The position numbers and the translations under genes were made by a program. Of a stretch of DNA of 33,350 bases, positions 32,619-33,350 are shown one piece after another. The first letter of the stretch is position 1, and each line of letters begins with the position of its first letter. The notes under the pieces were generated by a model. It had not been told where the DNA came from. It worked only from the letters and a program-made list of their open reading frames with translations, and made no database searches. Source of the stretch: Rubripirellula sp. (GTDB lineage Bacteria; Planctomycetota; Planctomycetia; Pirellulales; Pirellulaceae); the NCBI GenBank assembly GCA_012270065.1, contig JAAXJB010000097.1:1-33350 (forward strand). Direction: 5' to 3'.

Positions 32619-33314
32619 ATGAAACCCGTTGTACAGATATCGCTCGACTTGACGACCATTGATGAGGCTCTGGAAACTGCAGAGATGGCACTGCGAGCAG
32701 GTGTGGATTGGCTCGAGGCGGGGACGCCGCTGATTCTTGCCGAGGGATTGCATGGTGTAAAGAAACTGAGAGAGAGGTTTCCGGACGTCCCGATCGTTGC
32801 AGACTTGAAGACCATGGATGGCGGATATCTTGAGGCGGAGATGATGGCCAAGGCGGGCGCGACTCATGTTGTTGTCATGGCGCAGGCTCACGAGGAAACC
32901 ATCAAATGCGTTGTTAAGGCAGGGGCTGACTATGGTGTTGGCGTGATGGGTGATAACCTCGGTTATCAAACGATGGTGGATGGAGCAAAACGACTAAGGG
33001 ATCTGGGTTGCGGTTACATCGTCCACCATATCGGTTATGACGAGCGAAGAGGAATCGCGGCTCGAGGGGAAAGGATGCCAAGCCCCTTGGATGATTTACG
33101 GGCGGTGGTGGATGCAGTCGATGTTCCCGTCCAAGCGGTGGGCGGGTTGTCCATTGAACAGGCGGTGGCCTGCCCCAGGTATGGTGCCCCGCTGGTTGTT
33201 CTTGGCGCGCCATTGACAATTGATGCTGATGCCTTCAAAACAGCGGACGGAGACTTGGAAAGTTCGCTTCGATTGATCTGTGAGCAAGTGCACGCCCAGG
33301 AAACTGGTAATTGA
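32619..33314 (+). CDS. 3-hexulose-6-phosphate synthase-like (HUMPS/OMPDC superfamily)
   Basis: From ATG 32619 the protein is 231 aa, the usual length; a longer frame from 32466 adds unrelated residues. The TIM-barrel sequence fits the hexulose-6-phosphate synthase branch: VQISLDL with Asp10, WLEAGTPLIL with Glu33, and the signature DLKTMD with Asp62, Lys64 and Asp67. Later blocks include AGATHVVVMAQAHEETI, a phosphate-binding-type AVGGLSIEQAVACPRYGAPLVVLGAPL and a helical end. The synthase joins formaldehyde to ribulose 5-phosphate; related members decarboxylate 3-keto-gulonate 6-phosphate, so the exact reaction is not proved. No phosphohexuloisomerase gene lies in the window. Tandem 13-base repeats begin within its stop region. 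Confidence 0.8.
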   Translation: MKPVVQISLDLTTIDEALETAEMALRAGVDWLEAGTPLILAEGLHGVKKLRERFPDVPIVADLKTMDGGYLEAEMMAKAGATHVVVMAQAHEETIKCVVKAGADYGVGVMGDNLGYQTMVDGAKRLRDLGCGYIVHHIGYDERRGIAARGERMPSPLDDLRAVVDAVDVPVQAVGGLSIEQAVACPRYGAPLVVLGAPLTIDADAFKTADGDLESSLRLICEQVHAQETGN

Positions 33315-33350
33315 AACTTGCAATTGAAACTTGCAATTGAAACTTGCAAT
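33309..33350 (+). repeat. 13-bp tandem repeat starting at the stop codon and leaving the window
   Basis: AATTGAAACTTGC is repeated exactly from 33309, 33322 and 33335, with a fourth copy begun at 33348 where the window ends. The first copy contains the last codon and TGA of the preceding gene. The total copy number is unknown. Confidence 0.95.

Overview
The window looks like chromosomal DNA from a planctomycete. The main reason is its set of families typical of that phylum. There is a DUF1552 protein next to a DUF1592-type cytochrome, and a PSCyt1/DUF1549/DUF1553 cytochrome next to a DUF1501 protein. There is also a DUF1080 protein, a PQQ-like beta-propeller, proteins with an N-terminal zinc ribbon, and a hexulose-phosphate-synthase-like enzyme. 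GC is in the mid 50s by eye. No rRNA, tRNA, transposase or CRISPR array was found. I see 20 confident genes, a partial one at the left edge, and one doubtful small gene or gene remnant.

Region 1 (1-5.2 kb, + strand) is a tightly coupled operon for an unusual envelope transport machine. It holds the tail of an unknown gene, a periplasmic HlyD-type adaptor, a membrane-anchored HlyD-type adaptor with a GAF-like N-terminus, and a large fusion of a PqqD-like domain, an M50 site-2 protease and an HlyD-like module. Starts and stops overlap as ATGA. No ABC ATPase or RND permease is present. A TolC/OprM-type outer-membrane lipoprotein and a secreted cysteine-repeat protein lie at 10.7-13.2 kb on the same strand and could complete the system. 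Between them sits a two-gene minus-strand cassette (DUF1592 cytochrome, then DUF1552 Tat protein; 5.8-9.7 kb). Two identical 19-base sequences with a Pho-box-like layout flank it, and beside one of them is a small ORF whose start resembles the carotenoid-binding domain of orange carotenoid protein.

Region 2 (13.3-19.7 kb, - strand) holds a DUF4261 protein with an acidic tail, an acyltransferase-3 membrane protein, a coupled pair of SAM-methyltransferase-like protein and FAD oxidoreductase (usually partners of a type III polyketide synthase, absent here), and a long Lgt (prolipoprotein diacylglyceryl transferase) carrying a PDZ-like insertion.

Region 3 (19.9-27.6 kb) has an unknown secreted protein, a convergent DUF1080 protein, and a + strand run of two proteins with near-identical N-terminal zinc ribbons (one DUF4190, one RDD). 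The RDD gene is coupled by ATGA to the PSCyt1/DUF1549/DUF1553 cytochrome, followed by the DUF1501 Tat protein. This gives two different c-type-cytochrome/Tat-protein pairs in one window.

Region 4 (27.8 kb to the end, + strand) has a WYL-domain regulator, a structured intergenic element, a HEAT/TPR-type exported protein, a PQQ-like beta-propeller and a hexulose-phosphate-synthase-like enzyme. A recurring oddity is that three genes carry short tandem duplications laid exactly over their stop codons (5190, 16106 and 33309).
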